A stretch of DNA of 38,821 bases from an uncultured bacterium. Lineage in GTDB: Bacteria; Planctomycetota; Phycisphaerae; Phycisphaerales; UBA1924. Both the position numbers and the translations under genes were made by a program. The stretch lies in contig CAILKP010000013.1 in assembly GCA_903834785.1 (NCBI GenBank), positions 1 through 38,821 on the forward strand, given 5' to 3'. Positions 9,166-18,000 of the stretch are shown here, one piece after another (position 1 is the first letter of the stretch; every line of letters starts with the position of its first letter). A model generated the notes under the pieces. The model did no database searches, was not told where the DNA came from, and worked only from the letters and a program-made list of their open reading frames with translations.

Positions 9166-11523
9166 TCAGCGCTGAGGAGCGTTGCGGGTGATCTCGGCGA
9201 TGCCGTTGTCGACAGGCTTCTCGAACTCCAAGCCGACGTGCGGCTTGCCGTTCTTGTCCGCGGCCCACCTCTGCTTGGCGCGGACGGTGACTGATCGGCT
9301 GCCGGACCTGATCGTGAGATTGGTGCCTGCCGGGCTGATAGACGCTCCCGTTCGCAACTGGATCTGCGCACCGCTCTCGGACAGATCGGTGACGGGACCG
9401 AGGTCGGAATCCACGCCCGGGATGGCCCGGCGTGCCGCGGCCTTGCGTCGGTTGGTGTTGAACTGGCCTACAAGGTGGCGGAGCGATTCGGCCTTTTTGC
9501 TGAGCAGGAGGCAAGCCGAGGCGGTTTCCTCGGTGCTCTTGCCGAAGCTCTCGGTCACAGTGGCGATACCCGACACGGCCGCGGCAATCTCCTCGGTCGC
9601 CTTGCTTTGCTCCTGGCTGGTGGCGGCGATGGACTTGACCATGCCGGCGACCTCGCTGGCCGAGGAGACGATGCGATCGAGCGATGCACCGGCCCGGCGG
9701 GCCTGCTCCACACCACCGCGAACCTGCGCGCTGCCGCGCTGCATCCGCGAGACGGCCTCGTTGGCCTCGGTCTGGATGGAGCGGATGGAACTTGCGATCT
9801 CGCCCGTCGCATGGGCGGTGCGCTCGGCCAGTTTGCGGACCTCATCGGCCACGACTGCGAAGCCGCGGCCGTGCTCGCCTGCCCGAGCCGCCTCGATGGC
9901 GGCATTGAGTGCCAGCAGATTGGTCTGATCGGCGATGTCGTTGATGACCGTGGCGATGCGGCCGATCTCCTCGGATCGCTTGCCAAGTGACTCGATGCTC
10001 TGGGCGGTGCCCTCGACCTCAACGGCGATCTGCTCGATCACGCCGACGGTACCCTGGACTTCCTTGCCACCGTCGGCGGCGGCCGCACCGGCCTGCTCAG
10101 CGGCGGTATTGGCCGCGTTGCTGCTCTCGGCGACCTGAGCGATGCTGGCGGTGGCTTCTTCCACAGCTGCGGCGACCTGAGTCGACTTGCCGTGCTGATC
10201 GCGGACACCTGCGAGAAGCGTGTCGGTGCCGGCGGAGATCTCCACCGCGGCCGCGGCAACCTCGTCGGCCGAGCGCATCACCTCCGCCACGACGCCGCGC
10301 ATCTTCTCGCAGAAGAGATTGAACTGCTTTGCAACCTCGCCCATCTCGTCGGTACGGCTTTCGTCGAGCTTCTGGGTCAGGTCACCCTCGCCGCCGGCAA
10401 CATCGGTCAGGCGGGCGATGAGACCGCGAACAGGACGCAGCAGCCAGCCGACGACCACCAGGCCGCCGATGGCACACACGACGTTGGCGATGACCAGCCC
10501 GCCGATGACAGTACCGACAACCTTGTGTTGCAGCGCCAGTGCCTGGCTGCGCGGGGCACGGGCCAGCACGGCCCAGTCCATTCCGGGGAAACCCATCGCT
10601 TCCATGCGGGGGGCGTAGCCGACTGCATAGGACTCGTTCTTACGCTCGTGCTTGGTGTCGAGGTTGAAGCCAAGCTCACCTTTGAGCGCCTTGGAGGCCG
10701 GGCTGTCAGACGTACTGGCGATGTTGAGCTTGCCGAGCACGTCCAGGTCGCGTTTGACATCTTCGGTGCCGGCTGCCGTCGGGTCATAGTCCATCCAAAC
10801 GGTGCCCTTGGCATCGACGATCAGCAACTCAAGAGCCGTACCGGTGGACTTCATGACCTTGTAACTGGCGGCAACGGTCTCTTCAATGAACTTGAAGTCC
10901 GCGACGTTTCGCCATACACCGATGATCTTGCCGTCGGCATCCTGGACCGGGGCGGAGAACGCCAGGCCGAGGCCGTCACCACCTGTCACCGCTTTGATGA
11001 TCGGATCGAAGCCGACATCATCGACGACCGTGCCCGTTGCCGACATGCCGGGGGCGGTGAAGAACTTGCCTGCGATCGCATCCTTGAACCACTGCTCGCC
11101 GCCGTAGTTCTTGCCGTGCAGCGACTCGGTGTTGGCCGGCTTGCCGCTGGCATCGAGCGTGTTGACGGCAACCACGTCACCCTTGAGGTCGACGAGCACC
11201 GTGGCGGTGTACATGCCGTACAACCGGACATAGTCGTTCATCGTGGCGATCAGCGGGTTGCTGGCCTCCCACTTCTTCCAGTTCTCGGTGTCGATTGCCG
11301 CCCGGTTGGTGGCAAAGGCCTGCACGTCGCCGTAGCGCTCGTAGAGCGTGCGCGAGATACGGTCCATCGTGGTGTTGGCGGTACCGGCGAGCATCTCACC
11401 GGAAGCAGTTGCGGTCGCATCGGATGACTTCCAGACCGCAAAGCCAACGACCGCGCTGCTGGCAAGCAGCAACGCATTGACGGCGAGCACGAGCTTGGTA
11501 CGAATGCTGAGTTTCATATTCAC
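9166..11523 (-). CDS. Methyl-accepting chemotaxis protein with C-terminal PilZ-like domain
   Basis: A 785-residue transmembrane chemoreceptor. TM1 spans about residues 9-29; a periplasmic dCache-type sensor domain (about 35-330) includes [20 protein letters not shown] and [15 protein letters not shown]2 is about 333-360, followed by HAMP (361-413) and the signalling hairpin with the near-invariant tip [20 protein letters not shown] (about 530-550). The last 95 residues look like a PilZ domain: KAAARR followed by DLSESG, close to the RxxxR...(D/N)xSxxG c-di-GMP motif. This tail is unusual for an MCP and would let c-di-GMP modulate signalling. The GTG at 11523 is chosen for its spacing to GAGGAG at 11534-11539; an ATG at 11517 is the alternative. 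No cheA or cheW is nearby, so it is an orphan receptor. Confidence 0.92.
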   Translation of the reverse strand: MNMKLSIRTKLVLAVNALLLASSAVVGFAVWKSSDATATASGEMLAGTANTTMDRISRTLYERYGDVQAFATNRAAIDTENWKKWEASNPLIATMNDYVRLYGMYTATVLVDLKGDVVAVNTLDASGKPANTESLHGKNYGGEQWFKDAIAGKFFTAPGMSATGTVVDDVGFDPIIKAVTGGDGLGLAFSAPVQDADGKIIGVWRNVADFKFIEETVAASYKVMKSTGTALELLIVDAKGTVWMDYDPTAAGTEDVKRDLDVLGKLNIASTSDSPASKALKGELGFNLDTKHERKNESYAVGYAPRMEAMGFPGMDWAVLARAPRSQALALQHKVVGTVIGGLVIANVVCAIGGLVVVGWLLRPVRGLIARLTDVAGGEGDLTQKLDESRTDEMGEVAKQFNLFCEKMRGVVAEVMRSADEVAAAAVEISAGTDTLLAGVRDQHGKSTQVAAAVEEATASIAQVAESSNAANTAAEQAGAAAADGGKEVQGTVGVIEQIAVEVEGTAQSIESLGKRSEEIGRIATVINDIADQTNLLALNAAIEAARAGEHGRGFAVVADEVRKLAERTAHATGEIASSIRSIQTEANEAVSRMQRGSAQVRGGVEQARRAGASLDRIVSSASEVAGMVKSIAATSQEQSKATEEIAAAVSGIATVTESFGKSTEETASACLLLSKKAESLRHLVGQFNTNRRKAAARRAIPGVDSDLGPVTDLSESGAQIQLRTGASISPAGTNLTIRSGSRSVTVRAKQRWAADKNGKPHVGLEFEKPVDNGIAEITRNAPQR

Positions 11524-11816
11524 GGTGGTACGACTCCTCGAGAGAACTTGGCTCGAATAAGGCTGCGAACAAATAGAGCAAAAGCTCAGTGTCTAGAATC
11601 GGGCGTTCGCCCGCCCTGATTGAGTGTGGCACCGACAAAGCTGGTTCTCCGGGGGATCTCCCACATCCGAGAACGCCAGCGTTTCCGGAAAATACGCAAG
11701 ATGCCTGATCGAGGTGATCGCTCGGCATGCCGACCTGCGCCAGCTCTGAGGCCCAGACCAGCGGCGTAGTTCTCTATTTGGCCTTCCCAGTCCTCACAGC
11801 CCGCACAGCCCGCCCG
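11524..11816. other. Intergenic region upstream of chemoreceptor
   Basis: About 290 bases with no gene. It contains a perfect small palindrome (CGGGCG/CGCCCG) near 11605 and two short sequence motifs (11648-11661 and 11679-11692) that recur upstream of the hybrid histidine kinase at 20602. No convincing promoter consensus was identified. Confidence 0.5.
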
Positions 11817-12170
11817 TCACCCACCGGCGGGCTTGGCCGGATAGCCCAGCGCGATCAGCTCAGTGACCATGCGATCTCGATGGTCACCCTGCAGTTCGAT
11901 GGCCCCGTTGCTGACGGTCCCTCCCGAGCCAATCTGCGTCTTGAACTTCTTGAGCATCGCGGGCAGGTCGGTCGCCGCCGGATCCAGGCCGGTGATGACG
12001 GTAACAAACTTGCCGCGGCGCTGCTCGCGCCGGACGCGGGCTGGCTGGTCCTTGGGGAGCTTGACCGCACCATCGGCCCCGCGGGGGCAGGCGCAGCGGG
12101 CAAGGACCTGCTCGCACCGCTCGCAGGTGACCGGCCGCTCCAGCGATGTTCCGGCAAAGAGTCCGCCCAT
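11817..12170 (-). CDS. SUI1/YciH-family translation initiation factor
   Basis: A 117-residue cytoplasmic protein of the SUI1/eIF1-like family (bacterial YciH). In eukaryotes and archaea the family checks start-codon selection; the bacterial role is less settled. The family core is clear in the second half: GKFVTVITGLDP, then LKKFKTQIGSGGTVSNGAI and ELQGDHRDRM. The N-terminus has a C-x2-C...C-x-C set (C16, C19, C26, C28) that could bind zinc, a feature of the longer bacterial members. It starts 53 bases downstream of nuoE on the same strand, so the two are probably co-transcribed, though no functional link is known. Confidence 0.9.
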   Translation of the reverse strand: MGGLFAGTSLERPVTCERCEQVLARCACPRGADGAVKLPKDQPARVRREQRRGKFVTVITGLDPAATDLPAMLKKFKTQIGSGGTVSNGAIELQGDHRDRMVTELIALGYPAKPAGG

Positions 12171-12223
12171 TGCGCAGCCCGCCGCGGCTTTCCTGTGGTT
12201 CAGTTCACCCGGGGTACGACAAC

Positions 12224-12802
12224 TCAGTGGTGATGGTGATCGTCGAGCTTGCCCAACTTGGCATCGCTGATCAGCTGCAGGATGCTCGAGGGGGTGAGGT
12301 TCTCGTGCAGCGTGTGGCCGATGAGCGCGACCGGGGCCGTATCACAACTGCCCAGGCACTCCAGCTCCATGAGGGTGAACTGGCCGTCATCGGTGGTCTC
12401 GCCGACCTCAATGCCCAGCTTGTCGCGGCAGGCATCGGTGATCTTGGAGTGGTCGCACACCTCGCAGGCGACGCTGCGGCAGATGGCAATCACGTGCTTG
12501 CCCTTGGACATAGCGCCCTGAGCGCCCGGCTGCTCCAGCCAGTACTCCTCGTAGAACGAGGCCGTGTCCCACACGTCGGCGGGCTTGAGGGAGAGAAAGG
12601 CGGCGATCTCGGTGAGCGCCTGCCAGGGCAGCCAGCCCCACTGGTCCTGCACGGCCCGCAGCAGCGGCAGCAGCGCGCCCTGCTTTTTCTCGTACCGCGG
12701 CAAAATCTCGCGCGTGAACCGCTCGGCAATCGCCGGGGTCAGGTACGGCTCGTCGCGGCGAGCAATCTTCATCGAACCGGAGGGCTTGGTGATCCAGGCC
12801 AT
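12224..12802 (-). CDS. nuoE: NADH-quinone oxidoreductase subunit E (24 kDa, 2Fe-2S)
   Basis: A 192-residue cytoplasmic protein matching NuoE, the thioredoxin-like [2Fe-2S] subunit of the NADH dehydrogenase module of complex I. The four cluster ligands are present as C-x4-C (CRSVAC) and C-x3-C (CLGSC), with the family N-terminal helical part (LPRYEKKQGALLPLL, WLPWQALTEIAAFL). It ends in DDHHHH, an unusual natural histidine tail. The ATG at 12802 is supported by AAGGAAG just upstream; a long in-frame upstream extension is not family-like. No nuoF, nuoG or membrane subunits are adjacent, so it is separated from a nuo operon. It could serve complex I from a distance or a NAD-dependent hydrogenase or formate dehydrogenase, whose small subunits are homologous. 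Confidence 0.9.
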   Translation of the reverse strand: MAWITKPSGSMKIARRDEPYLTPAIAERFTREILPRYEKKQGALLPLLRAVQDQWGWLPWQALTEIAAFLSLKPADVWDTASFYEEYWLEQPGAQGAMSKGKHVIAICRSVACEVCDHSKITDACRDKLGIEVGETTDDGQFTLMELECLGSCDTAPVALIGHTLHENLTPSSILQLISDAKLGKLDDHHHH

Positions 12803-13040
12803 TGAGCTTCCTTGAGTCTGCAGAACGTGCGAACAACCCGACGAGCCTCCCCGCTGCCGCGAGTTTAGCGGCCACAGGCGGATCCGCGTGGATGCGCCCG
12901 TCTGATGCCGCGCTGCGGACCACCAACCATAGCCCGAACCAGCTTGGATTGCCACCGGTACGGACTGGTGTTGGACGCAGGGCGATGTACACTGAAATCT
13001 GCGTAGGACGACCTTTCGGGCGGACGGGCTGGAGCCCCCG

Positions 13041-13850
13041 ATGACACACGCACCATTCCGCCAGCGGCTGATTCTCGTTCTGGCGATGCTGATCACACCG
13101 GCGGCAAGCTTGCCCGCGTGGGCGCAGATCCCGGCGAATCACAACCGGTCCATTCGGCCCGCGGCGCTGCGCATCGCGGAGAACCCTGCCGATGGCGGAC
13201 TGGTTCTGTCGGGGATCGTGGGCGTGGCCATCCGTGACGATGTGCAGCGGGACCTGAGCACGGGCGTCACCGTCAGCTGGGGCACCGGCTCCACCGGGGG
13301 CAGCACGTCGGGTGGCACGGCGCGGATCATCATCGGACCGGGGCAGGACGGCGGCGCACCCGGCTTGCTGATCTGCGTGGCGTTCTGCCAACTCAACTGC
13401 CCGCCGCAGCAGGGCGGAATCTGCCCCTCGCTAAGCCAGAGTTACTGCATCTGCGTCTTGCCGGATCGTCCTCTCTACGGACCGGGCTTCCGCATCATCG
13501 CGCCGCTACCTCCGCTGCCGCCCGATGCACTGATCACTGTTTCGGCGTTCGCGATGCCCGGCTCCGTCCCTGAGATTCTGGGCATCGACGACACCTTCAC
13601 ATTCACGCTGGCCCAGCTCCGCTGCTTCCAGGCCGATCTGGCCGGCGGAGGTGTCGATGCGCTGACGCCCGACGGCACCGTTGACGGCACCGACTTCATC
13701 AGCTTTATCAACAGCTTCATGGTGGGCGAGGCCATCATCGACCCGACGGCGGACATCGCAGGCACTGGCGAGGACGGCTCATGGCCCGACGGGACCATCG
13801 ACGGGAGCGACTTCATCGCCTTCATCAACGCGTTTGCGGCCGGATGCTGA
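13041..13850 (+). CDS. Secreted dockerin-type (GC-type) domain protein
   Basis: A 269-residue exported protein. Residues 1-28 are a signal peptide ending at PAWAQ. The middle (about 35-190) is unrecognised, with a glycine/serine-rich stretch and several cysteines that may form disulfides. The C-terminal 70 residues contain two EF-hand-like dockerin repeats (DGTVDGTDFISFINSF and DGTIDGSDFIAFINAF), ending AAGC, the arrangement of the GC-type dockerin tails abundant in Phycisphaerae. These probably bind calcium and may anchor the protein at the surface; their partners are unknown. It is divergent from nuoE across 238 bases and convergent with the CorC-like gene, nine bases apart. Confidence 0.8.
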   Translation: MTHAPFRQRLILVLAMLITPAASLPAWAQIPANHNRSIRPAALRIAENPADGGLVLSGIVGVAIRDDVQRDLSTGVTVSWGTGSTGGSTSGGTARIIIGPGQDGGAPGLLICVAFCQLNCPPQQGGICPSLSQSYCICVLPDRPLYGPGFRIIAPLPPLPPDALITVSAFAMPGSVPEILGIDDTFTFTLAQLRCFQADLAGGGVDALTPDGTVDGTDFISFINSFMVGEAIIDPTADIAGTGEDGSWPDGTIDGSDFIAFINAFAAGC

Positions 13851-13859
13851 AACAGCGGA

Positions 13860-15386
13860 TCAGAGGATGCGCAGCCTCACCTTCAGCACGCGCGTCGGGG
13901 CGGCCTCGGAGACCTCAAGCTCGCAGCGGCCGAGCCGGACCTTCTCGCCCTTGGCCGGGATGTGGCCCAGGTGCGTGATGATCAGACCGCCGACGGTTTC
14001 GTAGTCCTCGCTCTCGGGCAGTTGAATCGCTGTCGGGATCGGGGCCTGCGAGTCCATCGGATTGACCGAGACTTCCACGGGGGGCACCGCCATCGCCACG
14101 GCCGTGCCGCCCATGGCCCGCTGTGCCGCCGCAGAAGTCCCTGAACCGGCCATCGCGCTGCCCTGAACGGACTTCAAGCCCGTCAGCATCACGCGCACGC
14201 CGATACCGAGCTTCTCGAGCTGGTTGTTGACATCACTGACACGGGCCGCCGCGTTGATCTCCGCGGTGCCGGTCTTGGTGCTGATGACCACGTCCGGCAC
14301 ATCGGGATTGGTCGACTCGTACTCGTCGCGGATGTCACCGACGATCTGTTCGACGATGTCCTCAAAGGTCACAACACCGGCGGTGTTGCCGTGCTCATCG
14401 ACCGCCACGGCGATGTGAACCTTCTGCTCCATCAACTGGCGGAGCAGTTCGCTGATGGTCTTGGTCTCCGGCACCGACAGGGCGGGACGGAGGATGTCAC
14501 GCAGGTCAAAGCCCTTGTGCTTGGCGGGCACCGGCGGCCCCCCTGCGGCCGCACCGGCGGCGGCTGCCGCACGACCCATCGGCCCTTCACCGGCAAGCCA
14601 GTGCATGAGGTCCTTGACGTAGAACATGCCGACGATCTGATCCAGCGAGCCCTCATAGACCGGGATGCGCGAGTGGCCGATGCTCCGCACCGTGCGGATG
14701 ACCTCGCCCAGGTCGCTGGTCAGCTCCATGGCCTCGATCTCAGTCCGCGGCGTCATGACCTGCTGCACCGTCAGGTCACCGAAGGTCACCACGGCCTCGA
14801 TCATCTTCTGCTCGTGCTCATCGATGGCGCCCGCCGTCACATTCTCCTGAACCACGGACAGGATCTCGTCCTGAGCGACTTCCTGCTCATCCTTGCCCGT
14901 TGTCCCGGCCATCTTGAGCATGAGCTTGTCGGTCAGCACGCCCAGCGGCCGCAGCGGGAAGAGCACCATATCAGCGGCACGCAGAATGCGCGACCAGCCG
15001 TAGAGCACCCGCGGCCCCGCGTACGAGGCCACGCCAAACGGAATCAGCACGGCGAAGATCCAGAGGATCACCACACCCCCGCCCAGGGCGATGAGTGCGT
15101 CCCACTCGTTTGGCTGATTCTCACGGCGCAGGTCCGCGGACTTGAACATCAGGCCCAGGACCACGCCGGCGCAGCACACCAGCTTGAGCAGCCCGACCGA
15201 ACGGGCGTGGCTGGCCACATCATCGAAGATCCGCGCGATCCGCTTCTGCCGGCGCTTGTTGTTGCTGTTCCGCGCCAGCTCCTCGACGGCCGAGCGGGCC
15301 ACAGTCGACAGCGCAAGGTACAGACTCGAGAGCCCGCAGGCCGCCAAGGTGCACAGGACAACGATTAGCAGGGAAAGGCCGCTCAC
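13860..15386 (-). CDS. CNNM/CorC-family transporter or hemolysin-like membrane protein
   Basis: A 508-residue membrane protein. The N-terminal half has three or four predicted TM segments (about 3-22, 66-82, 94-125) in the position of the CNNM/DUF21 domain. A pair of CBS domains follows (about 205-345; VQQVMTPRTEIEAMEL, GHSRIPVYEGSLDQIVGM, VAVDEHGNTAGVVTFEDI), then a C-terminal CorC_HlyC domain (about 435-508; DYETVGGLIITHLGHIP). A 35-residue Ala/Gly/Met-rich insert separates the last two. The family is tied to Mg2+/Co2+ efflux and magnesium homeostasis. Its GTG start overlaps the ybeY stop as GTGA, implying translational coupling, and mirrors the ybeY-ybeX order of many bacteria. Confidence 0.88.
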   Translation of the reverse strand: MSGLSLLIVVLCTLAACGLSSLYLALSTVARSAVEELARNSNNKRRQKRIARIFDDVASHARSVGLLKLVCCAGVVLGLMFKSADLRRENQPNEWDALIALGGGVVILWIFAVLIPFGVASYAGPRVLYGWSRILRAADMVLFPLRPLGVLTDKLMLKMAGTTGKDEQEVAQDEILSVVQENVTAGAIDEHEQKMIEAVVTFGDLTVQQVMTPRTEIEAMELTSDLGEVIRTVRSIGHSRIPVYEGSLDQIVGMFYVKDLMHWLAGEGPMGRAAAAAGAAAGGPPVPAKHKGFDLRDILRPALSVPETKTISELLRQLMEQKVHIAVAVDEHGNTAGVVTFEDIVEQIVGDIRDEYESTNPDVPDVVISTKTGTAEINAAARVSDVNNQLEKLGIGVRVMLTGLKSVQGSAMAGSGTSAAAQRAMGGTAVAMAVPPVEVSVNPMDSQAPIPTAIQLPESEDYETVGGLIITHLGHIPAKGEKVRLGRCELEVSEAAPTRVLKVRLRIL

Positions 15387-16009
15387 GGCTCACCCCCCTG
15401 CTGCCGCGGCAGGACCGCAAACGTCGCCCCGATGCCAATGGCCCGCAGGACGGCGTCCTCACGCTCGTGCATCGCCGCAAACGCCTGATCGTCGTGATCG
15501 TCGTACCCAAGGCAGTGCAGCATGCCGTGCACGCCGTAGAGCAGCAGCTCGCGCCGGGCCTCGTGCCCCCGCATTGCCGCCTGCCGCCGCGCCTCATCCA
15601 GGCACACCACGATGTCCACATTCAGTTCCGCCACCCCTCCAGCCGCCGCCTGAGCCGCCGCGGCACCTTCTGCCAGGTCAAAGGTCAGCACGTCGGTCGT
15701 CGTCGGGTCATTGCAGTACCGGGCATGCAGGCCCTGCATCTCGGCATCACCCACCACCCGAACCCGCACCTCGCCGCCGACCCGCAGTTCGTCCCCGCCG
15801 GCGGCGAGCTTCTCAGCCAGCCAGCGCAGGTCGGCCGCGGGCAGGTGCCCGGTGGCGTCAATGCAGTCGACCTGGATCCTGCCGCCCGGGGCGGAAGGCC
15901 CGGTCCTGCTTGCGTTGTTTGAATGACTGGAAGGCGTATCGATGATGAAGTCTGCCCGAAGGAACGAACGGCCCGGCGGACACCCCGCCGGGCTCAAGAA
16001 AGGACGCAT
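15383..16009 (-). CDS. ybeY: Endoribonuclease YbeY, rRNA maturation factor
   Basis: A 208-residue cytoplasmic metalloenzyme acting in 16S rRNA 3'-end maturation and ribosome quality control. The signature zinc motif HGMLHCLGYDDH is present near residue 160, and CNDPTTTDVLTFDL is the family's other hallmark. YbeY is usually about 150-170 residues; this frame has some 45 extra N-terminal residues before the family begins near RIQVDCIDA. No ATG, GTG or TTG lies in frame closer to the domain, apart from a TTG four codons in, so the ATG at 16009 is used although a GC-rich hairpin lies inside the extension. It overlaps the CorC-like gene by four bases. Confidence 0.9.
   Translation of the reverse strand: MRPFLSPAGCPPGRSFLRADFIIDTPSSHSNNASRTGPSAPGGRIQVDCIDATGHLPAADLRWLAEKLAAGGDELRVGGEVRVRVVGDAEMQGLHARYCNDPTTTDVLTFDLAEGAAAAQAAAGGVAELNVDIVVCLDEARRQAAMRGHEARRELLLYGVHGMLHCLGYDDHDDQAFAAMHEREDAVLRAIGIGATFAVLPRQQGGEP
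15971..15993. repeat. Perfect 9-bp GC-rich inverted repeat in ybeY 5' region
   Basis: A perfect nine-base stem (15971-15979 with 15985-15993) with a five-base loop. On the minus strand it is followed by a moderately T-rich run, so it resembles a terminator or attenuator. It falls inside the poorly supported N-terminal extension of ybeY. Confidence 0.6.
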
Positions 16010-16142
16010 GTCATCGGTACCAGCGGCAAGGCGGCTGGCGAATCCGTTGACCCATCCCGAAAAAGAGGGTATCTCGCCCCGGCATGCTGCGCACCAGCCA
16101 GTGTTATCCGGACCTTTATGTCCCTGCGGCCAGAGCCGCCAC

Positions 16143-16847
16143 CTATCGCACGGGGGCGATCTCGACCCCGGCCAAGTCAGCCATCCGTTCGGCGATGACC
16201 TGAACCAGCAGGCCAGCCCGGTCGGGGTTCATGCCTGCCGCCCCGCTGAGCGTGGCTCGGAGGGTGATCCGGTGGCTGCCGCCGGAGGTCGGTTTGGGTT
16301 CGATTGGCTCGGCCCAGAACGTGAGGTAGCCAGACTCACCGGCGATCGATTCGATCGCAAATGTCCGCTGCAGTTCCGGTGCCCCCGGAAACAGCGGCGG
16401 AACTGGCCTGGCTGGCTTGGGTGCCCAATCCGGCCGGACGGGCGGGGTAAGTTCCCGCACCACCACGCACTCTGACTCGGTTCGGGCGATGTCATCAACC
16501 GCGCCGTCAAGGTCGTTGGGGTCGGCGGTCAGGTGTACCACGGCCCAACTGGTCGTCTCATTGCCGCGGCGGTCGGACATTGCCGGCAGCGGAGCGATGA
16601 CGAAGTCAGGCTTCGGCCGGAGTCCGGTTCGCACGACCTGATCCACAACGGTGCAGCCAGAGAGTCCCATAACCAATGTGATGGCGATGATGAAGGCACC
16701 CCGCCTGGCAAGACCGGTAACTTCATGTACCCCCCCGCTTTGGTCGATGTCCCTAGCGTTGTCTGTTCGCCTTGCCGGGGAACCCCACGATCTGGAGCAT
16801 TCCCGATCACCCACGGCGCGGAGCTGTTCTCGCGTGGACGTTGTCAT
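16143..16847 (-). CDS. Putative lipoprotein, function unknown
   Basis: A 234-residue protein with a hydrophobic segment ending in a lipobox-like LSGC (residues 51-65; AFIIAITLVMGLSGC), which suggests lipidation at C65 and an exported mature part with no recognised domain. The start is uncertain. The ATG at 16847 has a good Shine-Dalgarno (AAGGGA, six bases upstream) but gives an n-region of about 48 residues before the hydrophobic core, unusually long for a lipoprotein. A GTG at 16814 is the alternative. An out-of-frame ATG just before the hydrophobic segment raises the possibility of a frameshift or sequencing error. Its 5' end overlaps the divergent phoH start by 14 bases under the preferred starts. 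Confidence 0.6.
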   Translation of the reverse strand: MTTSTREQLRAVGDRECSRSWGSPARRTDNARDIDQSGGVHEVTGLARRGAFIIAITLVMGLSGCTVVDQVVRTGLRPKPDFVIAPLPAMSDRRGNETTSWAVVHLTADPNDLDGAVDDIARTESECVVVRELTPPVRPDWAPKPARPVPPLFPGAPELQRTFAIESIAGESGYLTFWAEPIEPKPTSGGSHRITLRATLSGAAGMNPDRAGLLVQVIAERMADLAGVEIAPVR

Positions 16848-17997
16848 AAAAGTTCCCTTCGGCATCGACCAGGTCAGTGTACTTGGGTCGGCGGATCGTA
16901 ACGTCAAAATGGTGCGTGAGACCCTCGGGGTCGCAATCACTTACCGGCAAGGGGCGATCAAGCTTTCCGGTGAGCGCAGGGCCGTCGTCGCCGCCCGCTT
17001 TGTTTTGGAGCGGCTGATTGAGGCTGCCGACCAAGGTGAGCCGCTGGACCGCCAGCAGGTGCTGCAACTGATCTCCCGCTCGGCGGAAACGGCTGGCGAC
17101 CGGGAGACTGCCTCGGAGATCTTCGGCCAGTGGGAGGATGCCCCCACGACCGCCGCCCGGCCGGTGGCCTTTGGTGATCAGCTCGATGTCTACGTCGCCG
17201 GCCAGGCGATCACGGCCAAGACGGCCAACCAGCGGGCATACCTCGAGGCGATCCGCGACAACGACCTGGTCTTCGGCATCGGCCCGGCTGGTACCGGCAA
17301 GACCTATCTGGCGGTGGCCGCCGCTGTGCACATGCTCAAGCACGGGCAGATCAAGAAGCTGATTCTGGCCCGTCCGGCGGTGGAGGCCGGCGAGAAGCTG
17401 GGCTTCCTGCCCGGTGACTTGCAGGCGAAGGTCAACCCCTATCTGCGTCCGTTGTTCGATGCCCTCAGCGAGATGATGGACTTTGACACCATGAAGCGGT
17501 TCATGGTCAGCGATGTTGTTGAGGTCGTCCCGCTGGCGTACATGCGGGGACGCACGCTCAACCGGGCTTGCATCATCCTTGATGAGGCCCAGAACACCAC
17601 CCGCGGCCAGATGATGATGTTCCTGACCCGTATGGGACACGGCAGCAAGGTCATTGTCACCGGTGATGCAACGCAGATCGACCTGCCCGATCCTTCCATG
17701 AGCGGCCTGATCGATGCGGCGCGGATCCTCAAGCGGACCCGCGGCGTCGCCTTCGTGCCCCTGCACGAGCAGGACATTGTGCGCCACCCGATGGTCGCCC
17801 GAATCGTCGAGGCGTACGGCCGATACGAGAGCCCCGCGGAGAAGGCCAAGCGAGCCGGGATGCTCGCTATGACGCGGCAGGCGATGGGTCTGGCCGATGG
17901 CTTTGTGAGCGAACCGCCGACGCCCGTGACTGACGACGAGGCTTCGCAGGCCGATGAGCCCGCCGACGGACCGGGGCTTCCCGATCAGATTGACTGA
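16834..17997 (+). CDS. phoH: PhoH-family ATPase (YbeZ-like)
   Basis: A 387-residue cytoplasmic P-loop ATPase of the PhoH/YbeZ family, linked with YbeY in RNA metabolism and stress. An N-terminal KH-like region (residues 1-60) precedes the ATPase with Walker A GPAGTGKT (150-157) and Walker B IILDEAQN (D250, E251), plus the family stretches LARPAVEAGEKLGFLPGD and VIVTGDATQIDLP. The frame is open upstream to 16651, but the GTG at 16834 is chosen because GGAG lies at 16820-16823 and it yields the usual N-terminus; an ATG at 16909 would truncate it. The next gene starts three bases after its stop, so phoH and the 7TM-HD gene form an operon. Confidence 0.92.
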   Translation: MDVVIKVPFGIDQVSVLGSADRNVKMVRETLGVAITYRQGAIKLSGERRAVVAARFVLERLIEAADQGEPLDRQQVLQLISRSAETAGDRETASEIFGQWEDAPTTAARPVAFGDQLDVYVAGQAITAKTANQRAYLEAIRDNDLVFGIGPAGTGKTYLAVAAAVHMLKHGQIKKLILARPAVEAGEKLGFLPGDLQAKVNPYLRPLFDALSEMMDFDTMKRFMVSDVVEVVPLAYMRGRTLNRACIILDEAQNTTRGQMMMFLTRMGHGSKVIVTGDATQIDLPDPSMSGLIDAARILKRTRGVAFVPLHEQDIVRHPMVARIVEAYGRYESPAEKAKRAGMLAMTRQAMGLADGFVSEPPTPVTDDEASQADEPADGPGLPDQID

Positions 17998-18000
17998 CCC

